DNA of 8,066 nucleotides from Alphaproteobacteria bacterium (lineage in GTDB: Bacteria > Pseudomonadota > Alphaproteobacteria > Micropepsales > Micropepsaceae): the NCBI GenBank assembly GCA_025935155.1, contig JAICVV010000079.1, positions 1 through 8,066 on the forward strand, read 5' to 3'. Made by a program: the position numbers and the translations under genes. This document shows positions 6,583-8,066 of the stretch, piece after piece (the first letter of the stretch is position 1; each line of letters starts with the position of its first letter). Under the pieces are notes generated by a model. It did no database searches. It was given only the letters and a program-made list of their open reading frames with translations, and had not been told where the DNA came from.

Positions 6583-6837
6583 AATCCAAACGCACTCCAA
6601 GTGGAAGAATTCCCTGCGGCGTCCCGGACAAGAGAGAAACGTTTCCCCGATTCGGTCTCAAAAGCGGCTCTAAATGGCATATTGCGTGCGACGGAAACGG
6701 AATTCTTGCGCGAGCCGCACCCTTCATTTGCCATGCGGCGGAGTGACGCAGAATCGGCCGCCCTATTGCAGCGCACCTGAACGGTCCGGACGACCAGACC
6801 CTTAATGAAGGCCAAGGCAGGACTAGGAAACCCTGCG

Positions 6838-6867
6838 TTGACAATCGATCAGGGCCGGACCTAGTTT
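6838..6867 (+). promoter_or_regulatory. Candidate promoter of etfBA
   Basis: A perfect TTGACA (6838-6843) is followed, 18 bp later, by TAGTTT (6862-6867), a poor -10 match to the E. coli consensus; CTAGTT one base earlier fits the alphaproteobacterial CTATAT-like box somewhat better. Start-site distance would give a leader of about 90 nt before etfB. The -35 lies inside a small inverted repeat (CCCTG 6831-6835 and CAGGG 6850-6854), which could be an operator. Confidence 0.4.
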
Positions 6868-6927
6868 CCGCGCCGCACAATCGGCAATGCGGCCCGCGGG
6901 CGGATTCGTTCGCCTCGCTTCCGCGAT

Positions 6928-6942
6928 AAAAGCGCCGCTTTT
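6928..6942. repeat. Near-perfect palindrome ahead of etfB
   Basis: AAAAGCG (6928-6934) and its exact complement CGCTTTT (6936-6942) flank one central C. As RNA it could form a 5-6 bp hairpin just before the purine-rich GGGAAGG (6944-6950), the nearest Shine-Dalgarno-like sequence, which lies an unusually long 13 nt from the etfB ATG. As DNA it could bind a dimeric regulator. Its position suggests a role in etfB expression, but nothing identifies one. Confidence 0.3.
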
Positions 6943-6963
6943 CGGGAAGGCACTCAGCACGCC

Positions 6964-7710
6964 ATGAAGGTCATTGTCCCGGTCAAACGGGTGATCGACT
7001 TCAATGTGAAAGTCCGCGTGAAAGCGGACGGTTCCGGCGTCGATCTGGCCAACGTCAAGATGAGCATGAACCCCTTCGACGAAATTGCCGTCGAAGAGGC
7101 CATTCGCCTGAAGGAGAAGGGCATAGCGAACGAGATTATCGCCGTTTCCATCGGACCGCAGCAGGCTGGCGAAACCATTCGCACCGCGCTCGCCATGGGC
7201 GCAGATCGCGGCATCCTCGTGAAAGTCGATTCCGACGTTGAGCCACTGGCGATTGCGAAAATTCTGAAAGCAATTTGCGAAGCCGAGCAGCCGGGGCTGG
7301 TCATTCTGGGCAAACAGGCCATCGACGACGACTCCAACCAGACGGGACAGATGCTGGCGGCGTTGCTTGGATGGCCGCAGGGCACCTTCGCGCATAAGCT
7401 CGAGATCAGCGATGGAAAGGCCGGCGTCGAACGCGAAATCGATGGCGGCCTTCAAACCGTCGAAGTGAAGCTTCCCGCAATTGTAACGACAGATCTGCGC
7501 CTCAACGAACCGCGTTATGCTTCGCTGCCCAACATCATGAAGGCGAAGAAGAAGCCGATCGATCAGAAAACGCCCGCGGATTACGGCGTCGACGTCACGC
7601 CGCGGCTGAAGGTGCTCAAGGTGACAGAGCCTCCGAAACGACAGTCGGGCATGAAACTGAAAACGGCTGCCGAACTCGTCGGCAAGCTCAAAGAGATCGG
7701 GGCGATCTGA
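6964..7710 (+). CDS. etfB: Electron transfer flavoprotein subunit beta
   Basis: EtfB, 248 residues and full length, pairs with EtfA to carry electrons from acyl-CoA and related dehydrogenases to ETF:quinone oxidoreductase. It holds the AMP moiety of the heterodimer. It opens with the canonical [14 protein letters not shown], followed by [12 protein letters not shown] (about 36-47). The nucleotide-binding [15 protein letters not shown] lies at 116-130, and the ETF-beta signature around [13 protein letters not shown] at about 168-180. The [18 protein letters not shown] segment (181-198) corresponds to the loop that docks onto partner dehydrogenases in human ETF. These features place it in group I (housekeeping, mitochondrial-like) rather than the bifurcating or nitrogen-fixation FixA type. 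The ATG choice rests on the conserved N-terminus, because the upstream GGGAAGG is 13 nt away. etfA follows with a TGATG overlap. Confidence 0.98.
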   Translation: MKVIVPVKRVIDFNVKVRVKADGSGVDLANVKMSMNPFDEIAVEEAIRLKEKGIANEIIAVSIGPQQAGETIRTALAMGADRGILVKVDSDVEPLAIAKILKAICEAEQPGLVILGKQAIDDDSNQTGQMLAALLGWPQGTFAHKLEISDGKAGVEREIDGGLQTVEVKLPAIVTTDLRLNEPRYASLPNIMKAKKKPIDQKTPADYGVDVTPRLKVLKVTEPPKRQSGMKLKTAAELVGKLKEIGAI

Positions 7711-8066
7711 TGCCCTCGCTCGTCGTTGCCGAACACAACAACAGGACGCTGAAAGACGCGACGGCGAAAACCGTTACCGCCGCAGCACAGATTAACGCGC
7801 CGGTGCATGTCCTGGTCGCAGGCTCGGATTGCGGTGCCGTTGCAGAGGCTGCTGCAAGACTCGCGGGCGTGGAGAAGGTGATTGTCGCCGACAATCCGCT
7901 TTATACGCACGCCATGGCGGAAGCCATGGAAGCCCTGATCGTACCGCTCGCATCCACATACGACGCGATCCTCGCGCCAGCAACCACCAGTGGAAAGAAT
8001 TACCTGCCGCGTGTGGCCGCCAAACTCGACGTCCCGCAGGTCTCTGAAATAACCAAGGTTGTGACC
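7710..8066 (+). CDS. etfA: Electron transfer flavoprotein subunit alpha (3'-truncated by window)
   Basis: The first 119 codons of etfA run in frame to the window end. The ATG at 7710 overlaps the etfB stop (TGATG), with GGGG about 7 nt upstream. The visible part is the N-terminal domain: [18 protein letters not shown] (1-18), VHVLVAG (32-38), VEKVIVAD (54-61) and the conserved DAILAPATTSGKNYLPRVAA (85-104) followed by LDVPQVSEI. The C-terminal FAD-binding domain lies beyond the window, so cofactor residues cannot be checked. The subunit would bind the redox-active FAD and form a dimer with EtfB in the cytoplasm. Identity is secure from both sequence and context. Confidence 0.96.
   Translation, partial: MPSLVVAEHNNRTLKDATAKTVTAAAQINAPVHVLVAGSDCGAVAEAAARLAGVEKVIVADNPLYTHAMAEAMEALIVPLASTYDAILAPATTSGKNYLPRVAAKLDVPQVSEITKVVT

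Larger units (their letters stand above)
6527..6963. other. 437-bp non-coding region between divergent genes
   Basis: This stretch separates the minus-strand membrane protein gene from etfB. Reading frames through it give no recognisable protein. It contains a perfect 10-bp palindrome GAAACGTTTC (6636-6645), a perfect 10-bp palindrome GCCCGCGGGC (6892-6901), a 15-bp near-palindrome (6928-6942) and candidate promoters for both flanking genes, listed separately. I see no tRNA or recognisable riboswitch. Compared with the tightly packed rest of the window it is unusually long, so an unrecognised small RNA or complex regulation is possible. Confidence 0.6.

Noticed and set aside
6571..6590. GGTCGAATCC resembling a tRNA T-loop
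   Set aside because: The flanks do not form a T-stem, and no acceptor or anticodon arm can be placed around it.
6462..6815. Minus-strand open frame of 117 codons in the long intergenic region
   Set aside because: There is no recognisable motif and it overruns the start of the membrane protein gene, whose AGGAG and TATAAA elements fit better.
6838..6852. FNR/FixK-like box (TTGAC followed by GATCA) near the etfB promoter
   Set aside because: The half-sites are one base too far apart for TTGAT-N4-ATCAA and the outer bases mismatch, so it is not a credible site.
1..8066. A defence, mobile or biosynthetic system hidden in the window
   Set aside because: Every long gene except one belongs to a familiar housekeeping or enzyme family. 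No transposase, integrase, terminal repeats, spacer array or toxin-antitoxin pair was seen.

Overview
The window reads as ordinary chromosomal DNA from a GC-rich (about 60% by eye) bacterium, most likely an alphaproteobacterium. The support is indirect. tsaD and hemC are divergently paired, an arrangement common in that class. The ETF is of the mitochondrial-like group I type (etfB-etfA). The intergenic regions are short and AGGAG-type ribosome sites are only occasional. I see no tRNA or rRNA, CRISPR array, insertion sequence, prophage or toxin-antitoxin genes.

Layout. On the minus strand, transcribed right to left, lie tsaD (3838-2771), an exonuclease III-family nuclease (2766-1969), a TusA-family sulfur carrier (1959-1723) and, after a 132-bp gap, a processive family-2 glycosyltransferase resembling plant CslA enzymes (1590-151). 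The extreme left edge holds only the first codons of another possible minus-strand gene. On the plus strand, 53 bp from tsaD, hemC (3892-4809) and hemD (4809-5510) overlap by one base and encode two consecutive steps from porphobilinogen to uroporphyrinogen III. hemD meets, tail to tail with overlapping stop codons, a minus-strand gene (6526-5507) for a single-pass membrane protein of unknown function. A 437-bp non-coding stretch with candidate promoters for both flanking genes follows. Then come etfB (6964-7710) and the first 119 codons of etfA (7710 to the window end), again joined by a TGATG overlap.

Functional picture. tsaD (t6A37 tRNA modification), the nuclease and the TusA-like protein are packed within 4 and 9 bp of each other and are probably co-transcribed. 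hemCD feeds tetrapyrrole synthesis. etfBA passes electrons from acyl-CoA and related dehydrogenases to ETF-quinone oxidoreductase. The parts that ordinary annotation does not explain are the membrane protein at 5507-6526, the lone CslA-like glycosyltransferase, and the palindrome-rich leader of etfB. I did not find a convincing new multi-gene system here.
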